Assembly: GCF_035994945.1 (NCBI RefSeq)
Contig: NZ_CP108677.1
Coordinates: 6,696,001-6,760,000, forward strand
Direction: 5' to 3'
DNA from: Streptomyces sp. NBC_01216
Lineage (GTDB): Bacteria > Actinomycetota > Actinomycetes > Streptomycetales > Streptomycetaceae
Length of the DNA: 64,000 nt
Below are positions 36,574-44,971 of this stretch, piece after piece; position 1 is the first letter of the stretch, and each line of letters starts with the position of its first letter. Made by a program: the position numbers and the translations under genes. The notes beneath the pieces are model-generated. The model had not been told where the DNA came from. It did no database searches and was given only the letters and a program-made list of their open reading frames with translations.

Positions 36574-37874
36574 CCCGGGCCGGCGCGCACCCCTTCCGCG
36601 CCCTGCGCGTCCGGAACTTCCGCCTCTTCGCCGCCGGGCAGACCGTCTCCGTCGCCGGCACCTGGATGTCGGTCGTCGCGCAGGACTGGCTGGTCCTGGA
36701 ACTGACCGACGACTCGGCCGCAGCCCTCGGCGCCGTCACGGCCCTGCAGTTCACCCCGCTGCTGCTGTTCACGCTGTACGGCGGACGGCTGGCCGACCGC
36801 CACGACAAGCGGACCCTGCTCGTCGTCACGAACGTCGTGTCAGGGCTGCTCGCCCTGCTGCTCGCCGCCCTCGTCCTCACCGGCGTCGTGACCCTCGTTC
36901 GGCTCGGTGTGCTCGCGTTCGCCCTCGGACTGGTCAACTCCGTCGAGGTACCCACCCGGATGGCCTTCGTCGGAGAGCTGGTGGGCAACGAACTGCTGCC
37001 CAACGCCTCGGCCTTGAGCGCCGCCTACTTCAGCGTGGCGCGGGTTGCGGGGCCCGCGGTCGCCGGCCTGGTCATCTCCCTCGCCGGCGCGGGGTGGGTC
37101 CTGCTGGTCAACGGTGCGAGCTACGCCGCGACCGTGCTCACCCTGCGCCGGGTACGCCCGGACGAACTGCACCGTGCCACCGGCGCGCCGGGCCGGGCGC
37201 GGGTCACCGACGGCCTGCGTCACGTGTTCGGCCGCCCCGATCTGCTGCTGCCGCTCGCGCTGGTCGCGGGGGTGGGGCTGTGCGGCCTGAACTTCCAGCT
37301 GACGCTTCCGCTCCTCGCCAAGACCGTCTTCCACGCCGACGCCGCCTCGTTCGGGCTGCTCACCACGGCGTTCGCGGCGGGTTCGCTCAGCGCCGCGTTC
37401 CTCACCACCGCGCGCAGGGCCAGGCCCTCGGCGCGCCTGGTCACCACCGCGGCCCTCGTCTTCGCCGTGCTGGAGACGGCGACCGGAGGGGCGCCCGGCT
37501 ACGCCGGCGCCGCCGTCCTGCTCTTCCTCACCGGCGGTGCCTCGATCTACTTCGCGCAGGCCGTCAACCACCGTGTCCAGCTCGGCAGTGCCCCGCGCTT
37601 CCGCGGCCGTGTCCTCGCCCTCTACACGCTGATCCTCCAGGGATCCACCCCGGTCGGCGCGCTCCTGATGGCGTGGGTCGGAGCGGAGTGGGGGGCGCGC
37701 GCCTGCTTTGTCGCGGGTGGCCTCGGCTCGCTCGCGGCCGGTCTCGCCGCCCTCTGCGCCCGCGCCGGCCGCACGGGCCCCGAGCCGCACGGGCCCGCCG
37801 TCCCGGCGGACCGTCCCGCCGCGGAGGCGGGGGCGGCCGCCTGGAACACGCGTCCGTGGACGCCCCCGCCGTGA
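36570..37874 (+). CDS. MFS transporter (EntS-like exporter type)
   Basis: A ~434-residue, 12-helix major facilitator protein. It opens FRALRVRNFRLFAAGQTVSV AGTWM-style, then has the loop motif GGRLADRHDKRTLLV, both typical of the enterobactin-exporter-like branch. Start GTG 36570 overlaps the hydrolase stop (GTGA). It probably exports a small molecule. Repeat copy D begins 26 bases after its stop. Confidence 0.9.
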   Translation: MTRAGAHPFRALRVRNFRLFAAGQTVSVAGTWMSVVAQDWLVLELTDDSAAALGAVTALQFTPLLLFTLYGGRLADRHDKRTLLVVTNVVSGLLALLLAALVLTGVVTLVRLGVLAFALGLVNSVEVPTRMAFVGELVGNELLPNASALSAAYFSVARVAGPAVAGLVISLAGAGWVLLVNGASYAATVLTLRRVRPDELHRATGAPGRARVTDGLRHVFGRPDLLLPLALVAGVGLCGLNFQLTLPLLAKTVFHADAASFGLLTTAFAAGSLSAAFLTTARRARPSARLVTTAALVFAVLETATGGAPGYAGAAVLLFLTGGASIYFAQAVNHRVQLGSAPRFRGRVLALYTLILQGSTPVGALLMAWVGAEWGARACFVAGGLGSLAAGLAALCARAGRTGPEPHGPAVPADRPAAEAGAAAWNTRPWTPPP

Positions 37875-37899
37875 GCGGCGCGACGGCGCGTGCGGGGGC

Positions 37900-38070
37900 T
37901 GAGAGCCTGCCGGGTGGCCTCTGACCGGGCGGTCACGCCCTGGCACGCACGCTGCCGGCGTTGCCGGGATACCCCGGTAGCTCCGCTACAGCGGCATCCC
38001 GGCGCCTTGGAATCGCACGCACCAGACCGCGCCCGCCTGTCGATCGAAGGTCACCCGGCAGGCTCCGAGA
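37900..38070. repeat. Dispersed palindromic element, full-length copy D
   Basis: Starts TGAGAGCCTGCCGGGTGGCC and ends GGTCACCCGGCAGGCTCCGAG. Both ends carry the same change relative to copy A (TGCCGG/CCGGCA instead of TGTCGG/CCGACA), a compensatory pair supporting selection for base pairing between the ends. The internal hairpin, GCCGGGAT ... ATCCCGGC around GTAGC-TCC-GCTAC, is perfect. Confidence 0.9.
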
Positions 38071-38172
38071 GCGCACCACCCGCCGGTTCCGGGCGGGCGC
38101 GCCGCCTGCCCGGACCGCGTCCGCCGGAGGTCCATGAGGTCCCGCACCGGGAGGAGACCTCTCCCCGGTCCC

Positions 38173-38207
38173 GCTCGACGGCCGTGAACATCGCCCGGCC
38201 GTCGAGC
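38173..38207. promoter_or_regulatory. 11-base inverted repeat upstream of the GH8 gene
   Basis: GCTCGACGGCC (38173-38183) and GGCCGTCGAGC (38197-38207) are perfect inverted copies with a 13-base spacer, ending 53 bases before the GH8 start. Either an operator or a leader hairpin. Confidence 0.5.
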
Positions 38208-38260
38208 TCGGCTCGGCGGCCAGTCCCGGATGACGCGTCACGAAAGGAACCATCACCGTC

Positions 38261-39553
38261 ATGGGTCGACGAGGCATCACCCTTCTGGTACTCGCCGGGT
38301 TGCTGATCCCGCCGCTCGCCGGTCCGCCCGCGGCGACCGCGGCCGACACCCTCGTGCCGGGCGGCCGCCCGGACGTCGGCGCCGCGGTCGCTCGCGGGGC
38401 GGCCCCCGCGGTGCCCTTCGGAAGCCGGCCCAGGCCGTACGCGGAAGGCGTGATCACGCCGTCCGGCTCCCCGGCGGCCCTCGATCGCCGGGTCGTCGCC
38501 CACTACGAGGACTGGAAGTCCGCCTTCGTCCGGCGCGACTGCGGCAACGGCTGGTACCAGATCCTCTCGCCCGACGCCGACCATCCGTACGTCGCGGAGG
38601 CTCAGGGGTACGGCATGGTCATCGCCGCGACCATGGCCGGTGCCGACCCCGACGCGAGGAGGATCTTCGACGGCCTGGTGAAGTGGACGATCGACCACCC
38701 CTCCTCCGTCGACCCGGACCTGCTCGCGGCGGAACAGGACGCCGACTGCCGCAGCGTCGACGGGGGAGACAGCGCCACAGACGGGGACATGGACGTGGCG
38801 TACGGTCTTCTCCTCGCCGACCGGCAGTGGGGCAGCGAGGGTACCTACGACTACCGGGACCTCGCCGTCAGGCACATCGCGGCGATCAAGCGGGGCGAGG
38901 TCGACCCGGATACGCACCTGCTCAGGCTCGGGGACTGGAGCGGCTCCGGCGACCGCTACCGGCAGGTCTCACGGACATCGGACTGGATGGCCGGCCACTT
39001 CCGTGCCTTCCGTGGGGCGACCGGCGACCCCGCCTGGGACATCGTTCGCGACGCGCACCAGACGCTGATCGCCGTCCTCCAGTCCACGTACGCCCCCGGC
39101 ACCGGCCTGCTGCCCGACTTCGTCGTCGACACCCACACCACCCCCAGGCCGGCGCCCGGGGAGATCCTGGAGGGCCCCGACGACGGTGCCTACGGGTGGA
39201 ACGCCTGCCGCACGCCGTGGCGCATCGGTGACGACGCCGTGACCGGCGGCGACGTCCGATCGCTCGCGGCGGCCCGGAAGCTCGATGCCTGGATCAGGGA
39301 GAAGACGGGCGGGGACCCGGCGATGATCGGCACCGGCTACCGGCTCGACGGAACGCGGATCTCCGCGGGCGAGTCGGCCGCGTACGTCGCCCCGTTCGCC
39401 GTGGCGGCGATGACGAACCCGGGGAGCCAGGGCTGGCTGGACGCCCTGTGGAGGAGGATGTCGGCCACCCCGGTCGACCCGAGCGGCTACTTCTCGGCGA
39501 GCATCCAGCTCCAGGTCATGATCACGGTGTCCGGAAACCGCTGGGTCCCGTGA
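38261..39553 (+). CDS. Secreted glycoside hydrolase family 8 (endoglucanase/chitosanase type)
   Basis: A 430-residue exported enzyme. The signal peptide covers the first ~28 residues (LLVLAGLLIPPLAGPPAATA). VAEAQGYGMVIAATMAG holds the general-acid glutamate, and ATDGDMDVAYGLLLA is the family 8 signature with the second acidic residue. GH8 enzymes cut beta-1,4 links in cellulose, chitosan, xylan or lichenan. No binding module is attached. GAAAGGA lies before ATG 38261. Monocistronic, with repeat D and an inverted repeat upstream. Confidence 0.9.
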   Translation: MGRRGITLLVLAGLLIPPLAGPPAATAADTLVPGGRPDVGAAVARGAAPAVPFGSRPRPYAEGVITPSGSPAALDRRVVAHYEDWKSAFVRRDCGNGWYQILSPDADHPYVAEAQGYGMVIAATMAGADPDARRIFDGLVKWTIDHPSSVDPDLLAAEQDADCRSVDGGDSATDGDMDVAYGLLLADRQWGSEGTYDYRDLAVRHIAAIKRGEVDPDTHLLRLGDWSGSGDRYRQVSRTSDWMAGHFRAFRGATGDPAWDIVRDAHQTLIAVLQSTYAPGTGLLPDFVVDTHTTPRPAPGEILEGPDDGAYGWNACRTPWRIGDDAVTGGDVRSLAAARKLDAWIREKTGGDPAMIGTGYRLDGTRISAGESAAYVAPFAVAAMTNPGSQGWLDALWRRMSATPVDPSGYFSASIQLQVMITVSGNRWVP

Positions 39554-39643
39554 GGTTCAGGACCGCCCCGGAGCGCTGAGGAGCCGTACGCGGACACGAG
39601 GGCGCCCGGCCGGCGCCCGGCACACCGCCCTCCCGCCTTGGCC

Positions 39644-39679
39644 GCGGAGTCTGTCGGTCGAAGGCCACCCGACATGCTC
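39644..39679. repeat. Right-half fragment of the dispersed element
   Basis: GTCTGTCGGTCGAAGGCCAC followed by CCGACATGCTCGCAG matches the right end of the dispersed element with one change. It lies between the convergent GH8 and phosphatase genes, where it could act as terminator. Confidence 0.65.
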
Positions 39680-39698
39680 GCAGGCGGGGCGCGCGGGT

Positions 39699-40826
39699 TC
39701 AGCCCGCGGGGGCGCGGCGCTCCACCACGACGATCGCGGCGTCGTCGCCCAGGTGCCCGCCGACGTACGCCCGGAGATCGTCGCGCAGGCGGTCGAGGAG
39801 GGTCTCCGCGTCCTCGCCGGCCCAGGTCGCGAGCCGTTCCGCCAGCGGATAGAACGCCCGGGAGCCGTCGCGGGCCTCGACCACGCCGTCCGTGCACAGC
39901 AGCAGGACGTCGCCCTCGCCGAAGGGGAAGGTCTCGACCGTGGCCTCCCGGGACAGCAGGTCCGTCATGCCCAGGGGCGGGCTGGGGTCACGTGCGTCGA
40001 GGGTGACCACCCGGCCGTCGCGCAGCAACAGCGGCGACGTGTGACCGCAGTTGACGAGATGGAGGACCGGGGTGTCGTCGGGGATGTCCATGACCATTGC
40101 CGTGACGAACGCCTCCCGGGCGGAGTCCTCCCGAGGCGTGTCCTCCGGTGCCTCGGCCGCTCCGACGCCCGCCTCCAGCAGGCCGACCAGCTCGGGCAGT
40201 CCGCGCTCCCGGCCGGCGGCGACGCGGAAGGCGCCCAGCACCAGCGAGGCCTCGTTGATCGCGTCGAAGCCCTTGCCGCGGGCGTCCCCGATGAGCAGCC
40301 GGGTGCCCTCGGCCGTACGGGTGGCCGCGTAGAGATCGCCGCCCATCTGGGCCTCCTCCTCGGCCGCCAGGTACGCGGAGGCGATGCGCAGCGGACCGGC
40401 GCGCCGGGGGAGGGGGCGCTGGACCACGTTCTGTGCGGCCTCGGCGATCGTGCGGAGCCGCGTGACCTTGTTCTCCTCGCGCTCGCGCAAGCGGGCGAAG
40501 AAGGTGACGATCACGGAGATCAGGACCAGCGTCGCGATCTGGTACATGTGGTTCAGGTCGATGACGCTGGTGCGCACCCCGGCCACGAGCACCTGCGCGA
40601 GGACCGCGACGGCTCCGACGAAGGCCGTCATGCGGGGGCCGGCGAACGACGCGGTGACCGCCGGCGCGGCCACCAGGAAGGGCCCCAGGTGCACTTCCGG
40701 CGGCACCGAGACGTCGACCGCCGTGACGGCGGCGATGATCGCGAACGGCACGGCCATCAGCAGTCGCCTGCCGTGTTGTGACGGGCGCGGTGTGCCCTGT
40801 ACGCCATCCCGGCCCTGTGCGTCCAT
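39699..40826 (-). CDS. Membrane-anchored SpoIIE-type PP2C phosphatase
   Basis: A ~375-residue protein with three or four N-terminal membrane helices (residues ~18-110), a short coiled linker (ARLREREENKVTRLRTIAEA) and a C-terminal PP2C/SpoIIE domain with metal-binding aspartates in QMGGDLYAA, GDARGKGFDA and TDGVVEARDG. Such Streptomyces proteins dephosphorylate anti-anti-sigma factors and so tune sigma factor release. No partner is adjacent; an anti-sigma-type ATPase starts at 64000. ATG 40826 is the best start in the frame though its ribosome binding site is weak. Confidence 0.9.
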   Translation of the reverse strand: MDAQGRDGVQGTPRPSQHGRRLLMAVPFAIIAAVTAVDVSVPPEVHLGPFLVAAPAVTASFAGPRMTAFVGAVAVLAQVLVAGVRTSVIDLNHMYQIATLVLISVIVTFFARLREREENKVTRLRTIAEAAQNVVQRPLPRRAGPLRIASAYLAAEEEAQMGGDLYAATRTAEGTRLLIGDARGKGFDAINEASLVLGAFRVAAGRERGLPELVGLLEAGVGAAEAPEDTPREDSAREAFVTAMVMDIPDDTPVLHLVNCGHTSPLLLRDGRVVTLDARDPSPPLGMTDLLSREATVETFPFGEGDVLLLCTDGVVEARDGSRAFYPLAERLATWAGEDAETLLDRLRDDLRAYVGGHLGDDAAIVVVERRAPAG

Positions 40827-40909
40827 GCGCCATGCATACAGCAGTTGTGACGATATGTCCCTTTTGGTCGTATCGTGGTGCGCCCCTTGGTGTCGGAGGG
40901 TCGGGGCGG

Positions 40910-41662
40910 TCAGCTCAACAGGGCTCCGGCGTGCCGTTCCAGGGGGGCGGTCCCCACCGAGTTGCTGACGTTGAAGGTGATGCTGCCCGCCCGGTAGCGG
41001 TCGTCGGTCCACTCGATGGGGCGCCCGGAGGAGTTGCTGGTCAGGTGGCGCTGGCGCAGGAGCGGGCTGCCGCGCCGAACCCCGAGCAGACGCGCGTCCT
41101 CGGTGCCCGCGGGCAGGGCGTCGATCAGGTGTTCGCCGTAGTGGGCGACGATGTCCGCGTCCCTCGCCATCGCGTTCATGATCGACACGCAGTCGTCGGG
41201 GAGGGCCTCGACGGCGGCGGCGACCCAGTCGGCGTAGGCCGTGCGTTCCACCATCACCGGTTCGTCGTCGAGGAGGCGCAGCCGCAGCACGTCCAGGATC
41301 TCGGCACCCGGGGGAAGGGTGAGTCGTCCCGCCTCCTCCACGGTGGCCGGGCGCCGGACCCGGTGCAGGAAGCGGCTGGTGACCCGGTACCCCATGGTCC
41401 TGGCCCACTGGGCGAAGCTGTGCAGGTCGGCGAAACTGTGCGGGCGCGCCTGTCGGAGCACGATGCGGCGCGCTCCCTGCCGCGAGCCGATCAGGCCCTC
41501 CGACGCCAGCAGGGTGACGGCCTGGCGCACGGTCCCCCGGGAGGCGGACCAGCGGGCCGCGAGGTCGCTCTCCGAAGGCAGTTGGGCGCCGACGGGATAT
41601 TCGCCGCCGAGAATCGACTGGCGGAGCCCCGCCGCGATCTCCAGGTAGCGTGCCGCTCCCAT
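40910..41662 (-). CDS. GntR/UTRA-family regulator of the adjacent ABC import operon
   Basis: A 250-residue regulator with a GntR winged helix (LPSESDLAARWSASRGTVRQ) and a HutC/UTRA effector domain (ILDVLRLRLLDDEPVMVERT). It is divergent from the five-gene ABC operon at 41927. The palindrome CTTGTTCAGACAAG just before that operon is a typical GntR operator. UTRA regulators of phosphonate uptake (PhnF type) have this layout. GGGGG precedes ATG 41662. Confidence 0.9.
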   Translation of the reverse strand: MGAARYLEIAAGLRQSILGGEYPVGAQLPSESDLAARWSASRGTVRQAVTLLASEGLIGSRQGARRIVLRQARPHSFADLHSFAQWARTMGYRVTSRFLHRVRRPATVEEAGRLTLPPGAEILDVLRLRLLDDEPVMVERTAYADWVAAAVEALPDDCVSIMNAMARDADIVAHYGEHLIDALPAGTEDARLLGVRRGSPLLRQRHLTSNSSGRPIEWTDDRYRAGSITFNVSNSVGTAPLERHAGALLS

Positions 41663-41783
41663 GTGATCCCCCTTCGGCGCATGTCCTGTGTGCGATCGGT
41701 CGTGGACGGTGGTCGTCCCCGCGTTCACCCTAACCCGCCCGCCGGCCTGCGTCCGCAGCATGGTCGGACGTCAAGTGCAGCCC

Positions 41784-41805
41784 GTTCACCTGCAGTTCAC
41801 CACCT
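41784..41805 (+). promoter_or_regulatory. PHO box (two 11-base direct repeats)
   Basis: GTTCACCTGCA and GTTCACCACCT are adjacent 11-base units, each starting with GTTCACC, the core of Streptomyces PhoP binding sites. A further GTTCACCCTAA lies at about 41722 and GTTCATGTCGC at about 41845. The box is 122 bases upstream of the ABC operon start. Confidence 0.75.
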
Positions 41806-41885
41806 CCGGCTCTTCCCGGAGCTGTGTCCTCCCTGTCATTCCCCGTTCATGTCGCGGACAGGGGCCGCAGGCGAACTGAGGGCGT

Positions 41886-41899
41886 CTTGTTCAGACAAG
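41886..41899. promoter_or_regulatory. GntR-type operator
   Basis: CTTGT-TCAG-ACAAG is a perfect 5-base inverted repeat 28 bases upstream of the lipoprotein start, close to the TTGTCTAGACAA-style operators of UTRA-domain GntR regulators. It is the likely site of the divergent regulator. Confidence 0.65.
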
Positions 41900-41926
41900 T
41901 TCCACCACTCGCCTCTGGGAGAACCC

Positions 41927-43078
41927 GTGCACAGAACCTCCGGACGCCGTGCGGCCGTCCTGCTGGGCGCCGCCGTCCTCAGCACCGTCACCGCCTGCGG
42001 TGCCGCCCCCGACGACGCGGCCGGTCCGGCCGGCGGCGGCGCCAAGTCCGCCACCGCCACCTCGGCCGCGGACTTCGGGGGGATGGACGCCCTGGTCGAG
42101 GCGGCGCAGAAGGAAGGCGCGCTCCACGTGATCGCGCTGCCCCCGGACTGGGCCAACTACGGCGAGCTGATCAAGGCGTTCGAGACGAAGTACAAGATCA
42201 AGGTCGAGAGCGAGAACCCGGACGCGTCCAGCGCCGACGAGATCGCCGCCGTCAAGTCCCGCAAGGGCCAGAAGCGCGCCCCGGACGTCCTGGACCTGGG
42301 CATCGCCTTTGCGCGCAGCGGAGCCGCGGAGGGCCTGTTCGCCCCTTACCGGGTCGAGGTCTGGGACAAGATCCCCGCCGCCCAGAAGGACGAAGCGGGC
42401 CGCTGGTACAACGACTACGGCGGCTACGTCTCCATCGGCTGCGACGCCCGCCGCATCGCCCACTGCCCGCAGACCTTCGCCGACCTCCTCAAGCCCGAGT
42501 ACAAGGGCAAGGTCGCGCTCAACGGCAACCCGACCAAGTCCGGTTCGGCGTTCGCCGGCGTCTACGCCGCCGCCCTCGCCAACCAGGGTTCCTTCGCGGA
42601 CATCCAGCCCGGCATCGACTTCTTCGGCAAGCTGAAGCAGAGCGGGAACTTCATCCCCGTCGAGTCGACCCCGGCCACCGTCGAGAAGGGCGAGACGCCC
42701 ATCAGCATCGACTGGGACTACCTCAACGCCGGCTACGCCGACCAGTTCAAGGACAAGGGCGTCGACTGGAAGGTCGCCGTCCCCACCGACGGCGTCTACG
42801 CCCAGTACTACTCCCAGGCCGTCAACAAGGAGGCCCCGCACCCGGCGGCGGCCCGCCTGTGGATGGAGTTCCTCTACAGCCCCGAGGGGCAGAACCTCTG
42901 GCTCAAGGGCTACGCACGCCCCGTCCTGCTGCCGGCCATGACCGCCGACGGCACCGTGGACAAGACCTTCACGGCCAAGCTGCCGCAGGTCCCCGGCACC
43001 CCCTCCTTCCCCGCCTCCGCCGAACTCGACAAGGCCAAGGCCACCCTCGCCGAGAAGTGGGACAAGGCCGTCTCCTGA
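41927..43078 (+). CDS. ABC transporter substrate-binding lipoprotein (phosphonate/organophosphate candidate)
   Basis: A 383-residue extracellular solute-binding lipoprotein; the signal ends in the lipobox VTAC with Cys 24 lipidated. The mature part resembles iron/putrescine/2-aminoethylphosphonate-type binding proteins (family 1/PhnS-like): LVEAAQKEGALHVIALPPDW, NPTKSGSAFAGVYAAAL. Start GTG 41927. It heads a tight five-gene operon. The upstream PHO box suggests a phosphorus-containing ligand; that is inference from regulation, not from the binding site. Confidence 0.88.
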   Translation: MHRTSGRRAAVLLGAAVLSTVTACGAAPDDAAGPAGGGAKSATATSAADFGGMDALVEAAQKEGALHVIALPPDWANYGELIKAFETKYKIKVESENPDASSADEIAAVKSRKGQKRAPDVLDLGIAFARSGAAEGLFAPYRVEVWDKIPAAQKDEAGRWYNDYGGYVSIGCDARRIAHCPQTFADLLKPEYKGKVALNGNPTKSGSAFAGVYAAALANQGSFADIQPGIDFFGKLKQSGNFIPVESTPATVEKGETPISIDWDYLNAGYADQFKDKGVDWKVAVPTDGVYAQYYSQAVNKEAPHPAAARLWMEFLYSPEGQNLWLKGYARPVLLPAMTADGTVDKTFTAKLPQVPGTPSFPASAELDKAKATLAEKWDKAVS

Positions 43079-43977
43079 TGTCCTCCGCATCCCCCACCCC
43101 CACGACGGGAACCGCCGGCGGCACCCGCCGCCGGCGGCGCGGCCCCCGCACCTGGCTCGCCGCCCTCCCCCTGCTCGGCTTCACCGGACTGTGCTTCGGA
43201 CTGCCGCTCGGCGCGCTGCTGTTCGGCGCCGTGACCCGTACCGACCCGGACACCGGCGCCACCGCCCTCACCGGAGAACACCTCAGCCGCTCACTCCAGG
43301 GCCCCTACCTGGGGTCCCTGGTCGGCAGCGTCCAGCTCTCCACGCTCACCGCGCTCCTCGCCACGATCCTCGGGGTCTTCTTCGCCCAGGCCGTCGCGAC
43401 CTCGCGGTCCCGGGCGCTGCGCGATGCCGTCCTCACCGCCTCCGGGGTCCTCGCCAACTTCGGCGGTGTCCCCCTGGCGTTCGCTTTCATCGCCACCCTC
43501 GGCATCTCCGGCGTGGTCACCCAGCTCGCCGACCTCACCGACCTCGGCTGGAACCTGTACTCGTTCGGCGGCCTCACCGTCGTCTACCTGTACTTCCTCG
43601 TGCCGCTCATGGTCCTGGTGATCCTCCCGGCGATCGACGGCCTGCGGCCCCAGTGGCGCGAGGCGGCGGAGAACGCCGGAGCCGGCGGATGGCAGTACTG
43701 GCGCCACGTCGGCATACCCGTCCTCGCCCCCTCGCTGCTGGGCGGCTTCGTCCTCCTCTTCGGCAGCGCCTTCGCCGCCCATGCCACCGCCGCCGCGCTC
43801 GTCGGCGGGTCCGTCCCCCTGGTGACCCTCAAGATCGCCGACGCGCTCTCCGGCAACGTCCTCGTCGGCCAGGAGAACGTGGCCCTCGCCCTCGGCCTCG
43901 ACATGATCCTGATCGCCGGCCTGGTGATGGCGGTCTACCTCCCCCTCCAGCGCAGGAGCGCCCGATGGCTGCGATGA
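43078..43977 (+). CDS. ABC import permease 1
   Basis: A 299-residue permease with six membrane helices and the cytoplasmic EAA loop REAAENAGAGGWQYWRHVGIP that contacts the ATPase. The ATG overlaps the lipoprotein stop by one base (TGATG) and the gene overlaps permease 2 by 13 bases. It pairs with permease 2 to form the channel. Confidence 0.92.
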   Translation: MSSASPTPTTGTAGGTRRRRRGPRTWLAALPLLGFTGLCFGLPLGALLFGAVTRTDPDTGATALTGEHLSRSLQGPYLGSLVGSVQLSTLTALLATILGVFFAQAVATSRSRALRDAVLTASGVLANFGGVPLAFAFIATLGISGVVTQLADLTDLGWNLYSFGGLTVVYLYFLVPLMVLVILPAIDGLRPQWREAAENAGAGGWQYWRHVGIPVLAPSLLGGFVLLFGSAFAAHATAAALVGGSVPLVTLKIADALSGNVLVGQENVALALGLDMILIAGLVMAVYLPLQRRSARWLR

Positions 43978-44969
43978 CCCCGACCGCACCGGGCTCCGAG
44001 GCGGGCGCCACGGCGGGACCCGCCGCACAGGACCCGCCCGACGGCCACCTGCCCGGCCCCCGCCGGACCAGGTCCCGCCGGCCCCGCGCCGCGCTCCGCG
44101 TCCGTCGCGGACTCGTCCTGGGGCTCGGGGCCGCCTACTTCCTCGTCCCGCTCGTCGCGTCCTTCGTCTTCACGGTGCACACCCCCGGACAGGGCGTCTC
44201 CTTCGACGCGTACACCGCGCTGCTGTCCGCGGACGGATTCGCCGAGAGCCTGCTGCTCTCTCTCGGGCTTGCCGCCGCCACCATCACCCTGGCCCTGCTG
44301 CTCGCCGTGCCCGCGCTCGTCGCCGTACGGCTCGGCCCGCCACGCCTGCGCCCCGTCGTCGAGGTGATGTGCACGCTGCCGCTGGTGGTTCCGCCGATCG
44401 CGCTGGTCACCGGGATCAGCACCGTGCTGCGATGGGGCCCCGACCATCTGTCGCGCACCCCGCTCTACCAGACCTTCCTGGCGGTCCAGAACGAGGACTT
44501 CCCCTTCGTCCTGGTCCTCGCCTACACGGTCATGGCCCTCCCGTTCGTGTACCGCTCCCTGGACGCGGGACTGCGCGCCATCGACGTGCCGACGCTCGTG
44601 GAGGCCGCCCGCGGCTGCGGTGCGAGCGTGACGTACGCGCTCCTCCGCGTCATACTGCCGAATCTCCGGTCCTCGCTGGCCGGCGCCGGCTTCCTCACCC
44701 TCGCCCTCGTCCTGGGCGAGTTCACCATCGCCTCGATCCTCGGATTCCGGCCGTTCGCGGTGTGGATCGTCTCCATCTCCGGGGCTCATGCCCGGATGTC
44801 GGTCGCGGTCTCCCTGCTCAGCCTGGTCATCACCTGGCTCCTCCTGCTCGTGCTGTCCCGGGCGGGCACCGCACCGGCCGGGGCACCCGTCGCAGCCCGC
44901 GCGGACCGTCCCGCCCGCCTCCTCCGAGGGTCCTCCCTCGCCTCCCGCACCACCCGCAAGGAGCCCTGA
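43965..44969 (+). CDS. ABC import permease 2
   Basis: A 334-residue permease with a ~45-residue disordered N-terminal lead and six helices. The EAA loop reads TLVEAARGCGASVTYALLRVILP. ATG 43965 follows AGGAG by 7 bases, inside the end of permease 1; ATG 43974 is an alternative. It forms the second half of the membrane channel. Confidence 0.91.
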   Translation: MAAMTPTAPGSEAGATAGPAAQDPPDGHLPGPRRTRSRRPRAALRVRRGLVLGLGAAYFLVPLVASFVFTVHTPGQGVSFDAYTALLSADGFAESLLLSLGLAAATITLALLLAVPALVAVRLGPPRLRPVVEVMCTLPLVVPPIALVTGISTVLRWGPDHLSRTPLYQTFLAVQNEDFPFVLVLAYTVMALPFVYRSLDAGLRAIDVPTLVEAARGCGASVTYALLRVILPNLRSSLAGAGFLTLALVLGEFTIASILGFRPFAVWIVSISGAHARMSVAVSLLSLVITWLLLLVLSRAGTAPAGAPVAARADRPARLLRGSSLASRTTRKEP

Positions 44970-44971
44970 CC

